From: Chytriomyces cf. hyalinus JEL632
Lineage: Eukaryota; Chytridiomycota; Chytridiomycetes; Chytridiales; Chytriomycetaceae
Assembly (NCBI GenBank): GCA_025435555.1
Contig: JAIWWG010000037.1
Coordinates: forward strand, 62,001 to 126,000
Length of the DNA stretch: 64,000 bases
Direction of reading: 5' to 3'
A program made the translations under genes and the position numbers. The notes under the pieces are model-generated. The model was given only the letters and a program-made list of their open reading frames with translations, had not been told where the DNA came from and ran no database searches. This document shows positions 40,780-51,026 of this stretch, in pieces; the stretch's first letter is position 1; the number at the start of each line of letters is the position of its first letter.

Positions 40780-43311
40780 TTATTTGGATCCGCCCATCAC
40801 AGAAGCTAATGCAGATGCCCCTGGCTCTTCGTCCTCCTCTGGGATGGCACTTACGTAGTCGGCACCCACATTTCCAGACTTCCGTTTGGACTTGCCCGTC
40901 AAAACAGCCACAGGCGCACCTTCACCCAATCCACTCGCCTTGTTGGGTTTATATTTGCCAGCAACACCGCCGCTTGTGCTGCGACGCTGATCTTGCATTC
41001 TTTTGGGCGCAACGTACTCCGGCTCAGTCTCATCATGCGGCTGCTGGTGTTGCTCGCCAGCTCCCAAAGCAGCGTGGTACACGTCAATCCCAGTGTTACT
41101 GCTCCGTCTTCTTCCTCCAAAACTCGAAGCAGTACTCTTTCTCTTGTCACCGCCCCCAATGAAACTGCCGCGTCGACTGCTCGACTCGATGCTCGCCAAC
41201 TGCTCAGCAACTTCGCTGTTTCCAGACCACCAAGATTTACGCTGCTCTTCACGAATCGCTTGTGCCTCAAGAACAGACTCGTTTTGTGTGTTGGCACCCA
41301 CACCCGTGGCGGCCCACCATGCGTTTCGCACAGTTTCCTTTTTAACTTCCTTGGCATCGGTAATGACGATTGATTCGAGCGCGGATGGGGTTGCACTGGC
41401 TGTAGACATGCGTTTTGAAAAGTTGAAGGATGCGCCACTTGCCCGTTTAGATCCAGGTGAGGTGGCAGAGGTGGGGGTCAAGTTTGCGTTGCTGCTGCTC
41501 GACAGTGATGCGACGGATTTTTGGTTTGCCACGTTTTTGGTGTTAAGAGGCACCACGTCAATGATGCTGACACGCTTGGAGCTGCGTTTTCCTGAGCTGA
41601 CGGCACTGGCACGCTTTTTGTCGGTTGGGGTGGTAGGAGTAGTTGGTGATGATGGTTCCTTCTTCTTCTCGTCCCCAGATGCCCACTGTGCGCGACGGTA
41701 TTGCATGATTTGGTCGTAGGAGGCCTTGATGGCCGCATCGTCACCTGCCTCCTCCTCTTCGTCCTCATCGTCTTCATCATCGCTTCTCAGTGGAACCTGG
41801 TGGCTAGACACCTTCTTTTTGACAACCGTGGGTTTGGTGACAATGAACGTGACCGAGTCCGTTTCTTGTCCCTGAATATACTCAGTATCTCCTCCTTCTT
41901 CTTCTTCATCCCCTTCTTCGTATTCGTATTCATCGTTCGCTTTGGCCAATTCCATTTGTCTCTTCAACCGCTCCTGCTCCAACTGCGCAATCAAACGTCT
42001 CCGCCGAATCACAAAATACAGCGCCATCAACAACCCAAGCACAAACAACCCACCCACAGCGCCACCGATCACTGCACCAAACGGAAAATCAGATCCAATG
42101 GGCGTTTCTTCTTCTGCAGGAGTATTACTGATTTGCAGCAATGGACTCGGCGTGGCAGTTGCAGACGCCAACGCACTCCCCGCCGTGAATGTGGGCGGGA
42201 GAAGGATGGACTCAACAATATGAATGACACCCGAGTCAAACAGAATATCAGGGATCTTGATTTGGATTTTTTGCGGGGCGGGGGTGGTGTTGTTGCCTGA
42301 GGTTGCGAAATGGGTTGCGTCCGTTGCAACGATCGTTTGACCGTTAAAGTAGGTGATGACGGGTGTGTTTGGTGGGAGCGAGTTGCCCTTTCCGGCAACT
42401 TTGATGCCAATGGTGTTGCTGTAGTACACGCCGTTGATGATGTGGTATTGCAGGATGCTTGCTTTAAGACCGGCTGGGACATCCTGGACCTTGTTGGATT
42501 CGAGAAATTCGGCGAGGGCGCCTTGCTCGGGGATGAGGACAGTGATTCCTTGAAGCGACTTGAAGGCATTGGTGATGTTGGCAGCGTTTACCCACAATGC
42601 AAAATCGTTGTAATCCTGTGAAGTTGCTGTAGAGATGACATCGGACGGGATGGGGATGGCTGCCGTGACGATGTGAATGATACCTGATGTGTGGGCCAAA
42701 CAAAAGTAATTAATTTCCGATGAATTTTGAAATTGCCTTGTTTGAGCCAAACCATAATCTGTGCGGACTGATCGCTTGACTGTCGCACGCACAGTCCCCG
42801 TCGAGAACTGGCCGGTCCCATTCTTGTTGGACACGCCAATCACTTGCGGGACACCGTTGCCCAGGTTGTCAAAGCCCGAGCCATACCGGGTCAGGAATGT
42901 TGAAACAAACGGCTGAATTGTCTTTAAAGTGTCGTTAAAGTCGAGGATTGCGTTGGGAATGAGGTGGTACGTCAGCAAGGCAGCTTGGTTCGCAGGCGTG
43001 GCGAGCAGACCCTTGTTGGGGCCGGTCTGCAGGGCCGTGTATGCGTCGTTTTCGAATGCAATGACAGTGTAATTGGGAGGCACAGTGCGAAGGGCGCTTG
43101 TTCGAGATAGTGTCAGGTTTGGGTAGACATCACGCATGCCGAACGACTGGGCCTTGGTTGCGTTGACCAGCAGAGCAAACTGAGAGACTTCGGGGATGCT
43201 TGCAAGGGCTGCGATGATGGAGCCGTTGAAGAGGTCGAGGGGAGTCTGGGCTTCTGCGACTGCCGAGAGCAGTGCCAGCAGTGCCAGGACCAGCGCGTGC
43301 GGTGTCTGCAT
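40780..43311 (-). CDS. Fasciclin (FAS1) two-domain membrane protein
   Basis: 843 residues, one exon. Clear signal peptide (MQTPHALVLALLALLSAVAEAQ). Two FAS1 repeats follow: the first about 25-215 (YTVIAFENDAY, LLTYHLIPNAIL, TSGIIHIVTAAIPIP), the second about 220-385 (ITVLIPEQGALAEFL, ILQYHIINGVYY, IPDILFDSGVIHIVESILLPP). A Ser/Thr linker leads to a membrane helix near 415-435 and RRRRLIAQ. The cytoplasmic tail of about 400 residues has acidic runs (EYEEGDEEEEGGD, DDEDDEDEEEE) and many Lys/Arg-Ser sites (KRKSTAS, RRRSS). FAS1 domains mediate adhesion to surfaces or matrix, and the phosphosite-rich tail suggests signalling or cytoskeletal linkage. Divergent from the PP2C gene 132 bp away. Confidence 0.82.
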   Translation of the reverse strand: MQTPHALVLALLALLSAVAEAQTPLDLFNGSIIAALASIPEVSQFALLVNATKAQSFGMRDVYPNLTLSRTSALRTVPPNYTVIAFENDAYTALQTGPNKGLLATPANQAALLTYHLIPNAILDFNDTLKTIQPFVSTFLTRYGSGFDNLGNGVPQVIGVSNKNGTGQFSTGTVRATVKRSVRTDYGLAQTRQFQNSSEINYFCLAHTSGIIHIVTAAIPIPSDVISTATSQDYNDFALWVNAANITNAFKSLQGITVLIPEQGALAEFLESNKVQDVPAGLKASILQYHIINGVYYSNTIGIKVAGKGNSLPPNTPVITYFNGQTIVATDATHFATSGNNTTPAPQKIQIKIPDILFDSGVIHIVESILLPPTFTAGSALASATATPSPLLQISNTPAEEETPIGSDFPFGAVIGGAVGGLFVLGLLMALYFVIRRRRLIAQLEQERLKRQMELAKANDEYEYEEGDEEEEGGDTEYIQGQETDSVTFIVTKPTVVKKKVSSHQVPLRSDDEDDEDEEEEAGDDAAIKASYDQIMQYRRAQWASGDEKKKEPSSPTTPTTPTDKKRASAVSSGKRSSKRVSIIDVVPLNTKNVANQKSVASLSSSSNANLTPTSATSPGSKRASGASFNFSKRMSTASATPSALESIVITDAKEVKKETVRNAWWAATGVGANTQNESVLEAQAIREEQRKSWWSGNSEVAEQLASIESSSRRGSFIGGGDKRKSTASSFGGRRRSSNTGIDVYHAALGAGEQHQQPHDETEPEYVAPKRMQDQRRSTSGGVAGKYKPNKASGLGEGAPVAVLTGKSKRKSGNVGADYVSAIPEEDEEPGASALASVMGGSK

Positions 43312-43443
43312 TGAGTGTTGAAGTCTGTTGGAAACTTGGATTTAAAATTCGGTCAAATTGATATTTAACTTGGCCTGATTGCAATCAACCACCAACCCCT
43401 TACACTCAATACACACCAACAACAACTCCAACAACAACACCCG
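43312..43443. promoter_or_regulatory. Divergent promoter, FAS1 / PP2C
   Basis: 132 bp between two start codons facing away from each other. The PP2C side is rich in CAA/AAC repeats (aacaacaactccaacaacaac), a common unstructured leader. The FAS1 side has A/T-rich words such as gatatttaact. Confidence 0.45.
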
Positions 43444-45184
43444 ATGCTCAAGCTTTCCATCTCCGCCGCTGCTACTCGCTCCGCTGCCACGCGTGCATCA
43501 GCTGCCACGCCTAGGTCTATCCAGGTGTCCGCCATACGTCCCGCGTCGAGTGCCAGCAAACCCGCTGTCCACAACGCTTCCAGCCCAGGCTCCAGCAGTG
43601 GACGCTGGTTTCTTCCAGTCACCGCCATTGTTGCTGCCGGTGCTGCTTACAAGTACTACCAGCAGTCTGAGCCTATCGTTATCGACACTGCTGCAACCGA
43701 GATCCCTGCCGGAGTAGATATCGACAGCATCTTGTACGCTCAATCGAGCATTACGACCCTTGCCAGCGCTTCCAACGTCTCTCCCGCGGGTCTTCGTCTC
43801 GACAGCTGCACTGTTGGTTCAAACAACCCGAGTGAGGATCGAATCGCTGCGTTATCTCTCGGACCAACATCGCAACTGTTTATTGTCGCGGATGGACACG
43901 GCGGTGGACAGTGTGCACAAATCGTAGTTGATCACATTGCACCGTACATTGCGCAGGAGCTAAAGAACCGCGGCGCTGTCTCAACCGTTACGAACGGCAG
44001 CTGGTGGTGGCCAACTGCATCCCCGGCAACAACCGCTTCTTCTGCGGATCGATCGCAATTAGTTACCGAGTCCATCAGTGCCGCCTTTGAGCGTCTTGAC
44101 AGCGACATTATCAATGGTGCTTTCATGGCCCCAGCTCCTAAAATTTCAAAGGCCTCTTTGGCCGACGCTGAAGCGCATCAGCAAGCATTTAATGCATCCA
44201 TCGCTTCTGCCGTTGCTGGTTCCTGCACTCTTGTTGCCCTCGTGGACGGCCAAGATTTATTCGTGTCCTGTGCGGGAGATTCAAAAGCCATCCTCGGTTC
44301 AAGAAACGAAGATGGCTCGTTTGAAGCGATTGACTTGTCTGTGGAAAACAGACCCGATCATCCCGAAGAGCGTGAGAGAATTCTTGGCGAGCATCCTGGC
44401 GAGGATCCAAACATGCTCGTGGGTGTTCGTCCAAACTATGATGATGCGGTCCGTGTGTTGCAGTATATTGCCATTTCGCGTGCATTGGGTAGGTTTTTTC
44501 AGCTTGCTTAAACTCCGTTTTGATTTTTAAATCCTTCCAACAAAACCAGGCGATGCGTTCCTCAAATGGCCCATCACAACAGCCCAGTCTCTCCCAGAAC
44601 CTCTCGTCACAAAGAAAACCGTTCCTCACTGTGTTACACCGCCATACGTCACGGCAACACCTCTTACAACACATCGCCGCATTACGGCTTCCAAGGACTT
44701 GTTTATGATTCTCTGCTCAGACGGATTGACGGACGAACTGTCTTCAAAAGAAGCAGTCTCAATTGTACACGGGTTCATGCGCGTTGCGCAGGCGGTGGAG
44801 AAGGGCACAAACCGAGTCTGGGGAAAAGACCCATTGACTCATCAAAAAGGCTGGGTATTGGATCGGGACGATAATGCGGCTGCGTGTTTGGTGAGAAACG
44901 CGTTTGGCGGCAAGGATGACGCCGTTTCCCGCATTTTGTCGGTGGAGTATCCAGATTCGCGAGATGTGAGGGATGATGTGAGTGTGCAGGTTGTGTTTTT
45001 TCGTGGGGATGCAAGCAATGACGGTGTTCATGTGGATACACTTGTGGAGGATGCGCGTCTTGGAGCGAGTCGGTTTCCTGTCAAGCGTGGGTTGGATTCG
45101 GTCAACTTGTCTCTTGCTCAGCAGAAAGTGGCACAGCTGCCCAAATGGATTCAATGGCTTGAGGCGAGCAAGAGTGCTAAATGA
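43444..45184 (+). CDS. PP2C-type protein phosphatase, mitochondrial (PDP/Ptc5-like)
   Basis: CDS join(43444..44488, 44550..45184), 559 residues; the 61-bp intron interrupts SRALG|DAFLK in phase. The first ~50 residues are rich in Ala, Ser and Arg with no acidic residue (MLKLSISAAATRSAATRASAATPRS), a mitochondrial presequence. It is followed by a short hydrophobic stretch (WFLPVTAIVAAGAAY) that may anchor it in the inner membrane. PP2C motifs in order: SEDRI, LFIVADGHGGGQCA (metal-binding Asp-Gly), SCTLVALVDGQDLFVSCAGDSKAILG, SRALGDAFLK, FMILCSDGLTDELS and DVRDDVSVQVVFF. Best match in plan is pyruvate dehydrogenase phosphatase / yeast Ptc5. Confidence 0.88.
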
Positions 45185-46220
45185 GAGTGTATTTGTTTCT
45201 GAAGTTGGATGGACTCTGGGCCCGAATGAGTGGTTTATATTGGTGGGTGTGTGGGTCTGTTGTGGATATTCGGGTCTTGTGTGGTGCCTGTTTGTGTTTT
45301 CTGTTCTTCAAACCGGGCTTTAGCCTGGTTTCTTTCCTCTCTTTGTACTGTGCCAGCGCCTCATGTACCGCCTCTTTTTCAACTTTTCTTTCTCCCAAGT
45401 TCAGTCCCCCTGTTGTCCCATTTTCCCATCATCACCTCCCCCTCCCTCCCTCCGGATCCATATTCATGTTTCTCTTTTCCCTTCTTTCTAGTTCTGCGTT
45501 TCTTCCGCCCCGTGAACCCAAACGAGCCTCTTCAGAAAGACATATTCGAAATACAAAAAGGAAGTTCCACAATTCTTTGCACTGCAACTTCAGCCGCCGC
45601 TGCTTCGCGTGTTGCTGATATAATCGTGGGCTGTGTCTTGCGCCGATTAAAAAGCGTATTTTTAATCGGTGAGCGTCCTTAAAATTTATGCGTTCATCGG
45701 GAAAGAAGACCCGACAAACTGCGTCAACAGATGCGAGCAACCGTCTGTTTGTACCAGAACCATCCAACGATGCTACCAACAACGACTGCACCAACCAACC
45801 AACCAACAGCAGCAAAGTAGTTAGTGACACACACACGGACTGTGTCACATGGTTTGATGACTTTTTCTGAAATGTTGGATTTCTCATCAGGGGTACGACT
45901 GCCTGCTGGGATTTGGAATCATGGGACATTTGAGGTGGTTGCGTGGTTGCTGTCCAGTAGCATGTGCCCTGCAATGCTCTTCATCAGCACTCCAGCAGTC
46001 AGTTACTGTCTCAAACCGCAGTCGCCGCTGTCTCGTTAAACGACCCTTTAATGATCCGACGCCCAACCCGCTCCTACAAAGCCACACTCTGATTAATGGC
46101 GCCATGGCATCAAATTTTTACAGCACCTGCCACCCGATAATTTCATAACTGATCAACACATAAAAAGGCAAGCAAGCAGCAGCAGCATCCCCGACATCCA
46201 ATACAACAACCACGTTTCCA
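45185..46220. other. Intergenic region with a doubtful minus-strand frame
   Basis: About 1 kb. The left half is T/C-rich. A minus-strand frame spans 45432..45974 (180 codons). Its middle contains one convincing hydrophobic helix (VSLTTLLLLVGWLVQSLLVASL) followed by a basic stretch, but the C-terminal third is low-complexity. It could encode a small membrane protein starting at an internal Met (MSHDSK or MRNPTF); I do not call it firmly. The right end is the OPT promoter. Confidence 0.3.
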
Positions 46221-48563
46221 ATGGAAGGCGAGAAGAAGGACCTCGAGGCCAAAGAAACCGACGCGGAACTTCACTCCACGCATGCCGGTGCAACGCGCGA
46301 CGAGATTGCAGAGACTCTCAAGGTTGACGCATGGGGCTTTGATATCGTCAAGGCCATTGTTTCGGCTGAAGATGACCCTACTGAGCCTGTGTTTACGTTC
46401 CGGTTTTGGTTCTTGGGTACAATTCTGGGAATCTTTGCTGGTTCGCTGGGTCAGCTGTATACTTTCAAGCCGCAGACGGTCGCTGTTTCGTCGCTCATGC
46501 TTTCTGTGTTTGGCTACGTGAGTGTCTCGTTGTGCCTGCAGATTTCTGTTGCGACCTTGTTGCTTATCAAGATTTCCATAGGTCGGCGGTCTCTTCCTCT
46601 CAAAGGTCCTCCCAACCGGCATCTTAAACCCCTCAAAGTTCAACAAAAAGGAACTGGCACTCACAGTCATCTGCGCTTCGACGGCCGGTAAAGGTGTCGC
46701 CTCCACTCTCATCATCGGTGCCAAGGACCTGTTCTTCAACCAAAAGTACGCATACGTGGACGCAATCATCCTGGTCATGGTCACGCAGTTTATTGGATAC
46801 GGCGCAGTGGGCTTATTTCGTCCAGTGCTCGTGTATCCACGCCGCGCATTCTACCCTACAGCCCTGTCCGGAGTATCTCTCTACGAAACGCTGTTTGCGC
46901 AAAACCTGAACGACAAGGCTTTCAAACTCTTTTGGATGGCCACGGCTGGACTCTTTTTCTGGACCTTCATGCCACAGTATCTCGCTCCCACGTTGATTGG
47001 CGTTTCGGTGTTTTGTCTTGCCAACCAAAACAGCCCGCGTTTCACGCAGCTTTTTGGTGGAGTCAACAACAATGAAGGGCTTGGAATTCTTTCCATCTCG
47101 TTTGATTGGAACAACATTGGCGAGGACGGCTTGTGAGTGTTTTTGTTTTGTTTTTTGCTGTTGCTTTTTTAAATTGACGATGATGTCTTCTCAGGGTCTA
47201 CCCGTGGGTTACGCAAGTAAACCAGATGGTCGGAATGATTGGCTGCGTCATCATCATCCCACTTCTCTACGATAACAATGTGTGGAACGCAAAGTCATTT
47301 CCCTTCATGGCCCAGGGTCTCTACTTGGCCACTGGCAAGAAATACAACCAGAGCAAGATTCTCACAAACAATGCCCTGGACGAGGACAAGTACGCAGCGT
47401 ACGGTCAGCCATACTACGCGTCCTCGTGGGCATTCAACACAATGATGCAAAACATGTCTGTTACTGCCGGTATCGTCCATGTCATCCTCTGGCACGGTAG
47501 TGACATTATGGCTGGAGCCAGATCTGTCATTAACAAGAAAAAGAACGCCGAGGGTGCCCCAGTTGGAAGCACTGAGTTGACGGATGTGGACGAAACCTAC
47601 CTCCTCACGTCTGTTCATCCCGAAGTGCCCCATTGGTGGTACGGTCTGCTGATGGTCATTTCCCTTGCTCTTGGTTTCTACTCGTGTCTGAGGGATGACT
47701 CTCTGCCATGGTGGGCTTTTATCCTGACGATTGTGATGGCCTTCTTCTTTATCATTGTTTCGGGACTCCTCGCCGCGTTCACTGGCTTCTCTCCTCCGTT
47801 CAAGACTTTTATTCAGTTGATTGGCGGTTTCATCCTTCCAGGCAAACCAATTGCAAACATGTACTTTACCACATTCGGCGCCAATACCATCACCGAAGCC
47901 GTCGCAATGTGCACGGATTTAAAAGTCGGCCAATACATGAAAATTGCCCCACGCGCCGTATTCTGGGCCCAAATGTACGGCGGTTTCATTGGCGCACTCG
48001 TGCACTGGGTCCTCAACCACATTGTCCTTGAACAAAAACGCGACATTTTGCTAGACCCAAACGGCGACAACAATTGGTCCGGTCAAAACATTATCGGCTT
48101 CAACACGAAAGCAATCACGTTTGGTACGCTTGCACCCAAAATTCTTGCCGCTGGTGGAACATATGAATGGCTTTCGTACGCGTTTATTGTGGGTGCCCTT
48201 CTTCCAATCCCCTTTTGGCTGGGTCACAAGTATTTCCCGAAAGTCGGGTTCAACTATGTCAATACGGCCATCCTGTCATGGTACTTTTGCATTTTCACTG
48301 TCGGCGTCAATTCGGGTTGGACTTCAAGAATCATTCTTGGATTCACGTTCCAGTTGTACATGCGTAGATACCAGTCCGCGTGGTTCAACAAGTACACGTA
48401 CATTTTGGCGGCTGGTTTAAATGCGGGGACGCAGTTGGCTGTGTTTTTGATGTCGTTTGCGTTTCAAGGTGCTGGTGGAGTGACGGTTGATCCGCCGTTC
48501 TGGGCGCTGAACCCGAACCCGGAGTCGGGGGTGTTTTCAGACTACTGCACGCGTAGCAAGTGA
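46221..48563 (+). CDS. Oligopeptide transporter, OPT family
   Basis: Proton-coupled uptake of small peptides or peptide-like metal chelates across the plasma membrane. CDS join(46221..46517, 46582..47132, 47195..48563), 738 residues, all phases consistent. After an acidic N-terminal tail, about 14-16 hydrophobic segments follow. OPT landmarks: DDPTEPVFTFRFWFLG, ILNPSKFNKKE (the NPxxFNxKEH motif, with His replaced), SFDWNNIGEDGLVYPW, GKPIANMYFTTFG, and DLKVGQYMKIAPRAVFWAQ (the LKxGxYxKxPPR region). The C-terminus is WALNPNPESGVFSDYC. The PHWWY and GFSPP loops also fit. Close to full family length. Confidence 0.92.
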
Positions 48564-48802
48564 TTTTCTCGTTGCTTTCTGTTGCTTTCTGTTGTTGTTG
48601 TGGGAGGGTTGACATGTCTATGAGCATACGTTTTTGAATCTACCTAAAAAGTCCAATAAAATGCAGTCTTACATATTAATATATTCCTTCGCACAAGTTG
48701 TCATATGCAAATCTCAAAGGCAAGTCGCAAGATTTACAACCCAATATTAATATAAAATTCTTGCCAAGCACAACAAATCAAAATAAATCAAAACAACAAA
48801 AA

Positions 48803-49778
48803 ATGGAGACACTTCAAACACTTCACATCACCTTGAACCACGCCTTCCTCGCATCCACACTGGCCGCACTCGGATGGTGCATCCAGAACAGACGCTTTGT
48901 GCATCTGCCTCCGCGGCCCAACACACATCGCACTCTGCTGCAGTCGCCATGCCTTTCTCAGTTCCAGCTACAACTTGCAGTCCATTTCGTGTTTTACACT
49001 GTCGAACTGCTTGCAACTGACTTGGTGCACGAGTTCCCGAGCATGGCCGTGCATCACGTTGTTGCGTTGGGAATCTTTTTTGTGTACATCAACGACTCAG
49101 GCACGACTTCTGTTACAACGCTATTGTAAGCAAATTTCTCTTATGAGTATTAGTTGAAGGAAAAGTGAGGGAGACTGATCCTGGGTATCCCCAAGCCCTT
49201 TTGTTTTTCACAGCTTGTTTTGGGTGCTGCTGCCGGTTGTCGCGGACCAGCCGCACTATTACTACGCACTCCTCACTGCGTACAATACTGTGCTGCATGC
49301 CGTTGGGATCATTTGCCTGCTCAATTCCTTCACTCTCGTTGCTTGGGACAGACTGGCAACTTCATTCAAGACAGACGCCAACGAACGCGTTCATTCAAAC
49401 TCTGTAGCATATAAACCACTGATTTGCAATACTTCGCCACACATTCTGGGTGTCTTGGCGATCCTGGAAGCCTGCGTGAACTACTATTCATATTGCGACC
49501 ACTACAACGGAACAGTATGTCCACCTGAGGGATACTTTGCAGCAATGGCGGCAGGAATCTTTATGTTTTCTTGTGCGGCTGCGTGGGTGGGGTCCTTTTT
49601 GATGGTGTTGGAGGGATGCGCGCCTGTTGGGGTTTTGCTCGGGCAGCGAGAAAATGGAGGAGGGTTCTGGGATCTGGACGGCGTGGACTTGTCGCTTGAT
49701 TTGAAGAATGTGAGGGGATTCTTGAAGTTGCGGCAGTTTGCTGTTGGTGTGAAGGAGGTCGATGCCAAAGAGGAGTGA
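48803..49778 (+). CDS. TLC-like multi-pass membrane protein
   Basis: CDS join(48803..49125, 49214..49778), 295 residues; the 88-bp intron interrupts LLF|LFWV in phase. Five or more hydrophobic segments. A TLC-type signature is visible: FVFYTVELLATDLVHEFPSMAVHHVVALGIFF has the paired His (HH) of TRAM-LAG1-CLN8 domains, and YYYALLTAYNTVLHAVGI follows. TLC proteins include ceramide synthases and lipid regulators. The ceramide-synthase acidic motif (DxxD) is not seen, so a TLCD-type role in membrane lipid homeostasis is more likely. The C-terminal tail is acidic and short. Confidence 0.6.
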
Positions 49779-50148
49779 CGTTTGAATTTTAGCTTGCACA
49801 TGAAAATAAGAAACTCCTGGGACAGATACGCACAGCTCTCTGGCCAGCGCGTTGTCCGATTCCATCCAGTGCAGTTACACCCACATCCAACTCCAGCCTC
49901 AGCAACTTCGGGCGAGGGAGAATCATCCGCCCATTTCTACAGATCCGTCATTGCATCGACAGGCTCACTCAAATGCGCAGTTTCTGAAGGGAATACACAG
50001 GAAAAAACATAAACTTGACAGTTCACATGTGGTCTTCTAGTGCGGAAGAATCCGCAACTTCTTTCTGTCTACCCATTCCATCCATCTTCAGCCTCTGCTT
50101 TGCGAAACCGCCATATCAACCACACAACTAGACCACACATGTCACCCA
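49779..50148. other. Intergenic region
   Basis: About 370 bp of 3' flank and promoter between the TLC-like and G-patch-like genes. The open frames at 49782 and 49852 show no domain. Confidence 0.4.
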
Positions 50149-50349
50149 ATGGCAGCCATGGAAAAAGAAGACAATGCCCAACGACCCTTCATTTACGCCT
50201 TTTGTGAAAAGGGCACTGGATATCGAATGCTCCAGAAACACGGCTGGAAGCACGGAGACGTGTTGGGAAGGAGCAAGATCCAGACTGCGTGGCAACCGAT
50301 TGCGCCAAAAGATTTAAACGCGATCATGCTGGACTTGGAAAGGCTGTGA
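50149..50349 (+). CDS. Very small G-patch-like protein
   Basis: 66 residues. The core is GTGYRMLQKHGWKHGDVLGRSKIQTAWQPI, matching the G-patch pattern (GxGxxmLxkmGWxxGxxLG) of RNA-helicase activators and splicing factors. The usual second glycine pair before LG is replaced by DV, so helicase activation may be altered. The start MAAMEKEDN is the first Met. It may be the first exon of a longer protein: the +1 frame stays open to 50507, but I found no convincing splice. Confidence 0.5.
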   Translation: MAAMEKEDNAQRPFIYAFCEKGTGYRMLQKHGWKHGDVLGRSKIQTAWQPIAPKDLNAIMLDLERL

Positions 50350-51026
50350 AGGGGGATTCTTTGAAAGTAATGAAGCGAGTTGGTGGACTCGTTTCGAGCT
50401 CAGATTCTGGATCAGCGATGGCTGCTTCTAAGCGGGTAGTGGTTCCTGCGGCCGTGTCTGTGCGTACTCGCAGCCATATCTCAAACGAGGATAACGAGAC
50501 GAGGTAGAAAGGGATAGAGCTTCTCTCGTATTTAAACAATAGAAAAACGCTTGTTAGATTTGGCAGGTTTTGGTTAGTAATTGGGAACCCCCTTTTGAAT
50601 CGAAGCTTCAAGCGTTGCAGAATGAATCTGATTACGCAGGAATGTGACAGGTGGAGCAAAAATCTGGTCGGCGACTTCAATCATGACAGCCTGATGGAAT
50701 TTTGTGTAATGAGAGTGGGGAGGATGGCGGCCGTTGAGTCAGGGACACTGCTGCGCCCATGGAACCCGTGTCCGAACAAACTCACGCATGTCCGAAAAAG
50801 ACGTGGATACTTTTGTGTCGCCAGAGTTGCTTCATAGCGCAAAGTTCAGACAAACGTTCGATTACTTTTTTGGAGGTTAAAATTTAATGGGGCAATCATC
50901 CGGCGCGTGCAGAAAAAATTCAACAGTTTTGGTCATTTTAAAAAAGGACATTTGGAATTCAAAAAAGATCGCACTTTGTTCTTTACCTGTGTCCGCTGCT
51001 GTCCTTCTTCATCTTGTCCCCCGAGA
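50350..51026. other. Intergenic region
   Basis: About 680 bp. Overlapping frames on both strands (50324..50680 minus; 50595..50837 plus) show no motif. The last 200 bp are A/T-rich and should carry the promoter of the HTH regulator. Confidence 0.35.

Noticed and set aside
45432-45974. 180-residue membrane protein on the minus strand
   Set aside because: One hydrophobic helix but a low-complexity remainder and no conserved motif; kept only as a note in the intergenic entry.
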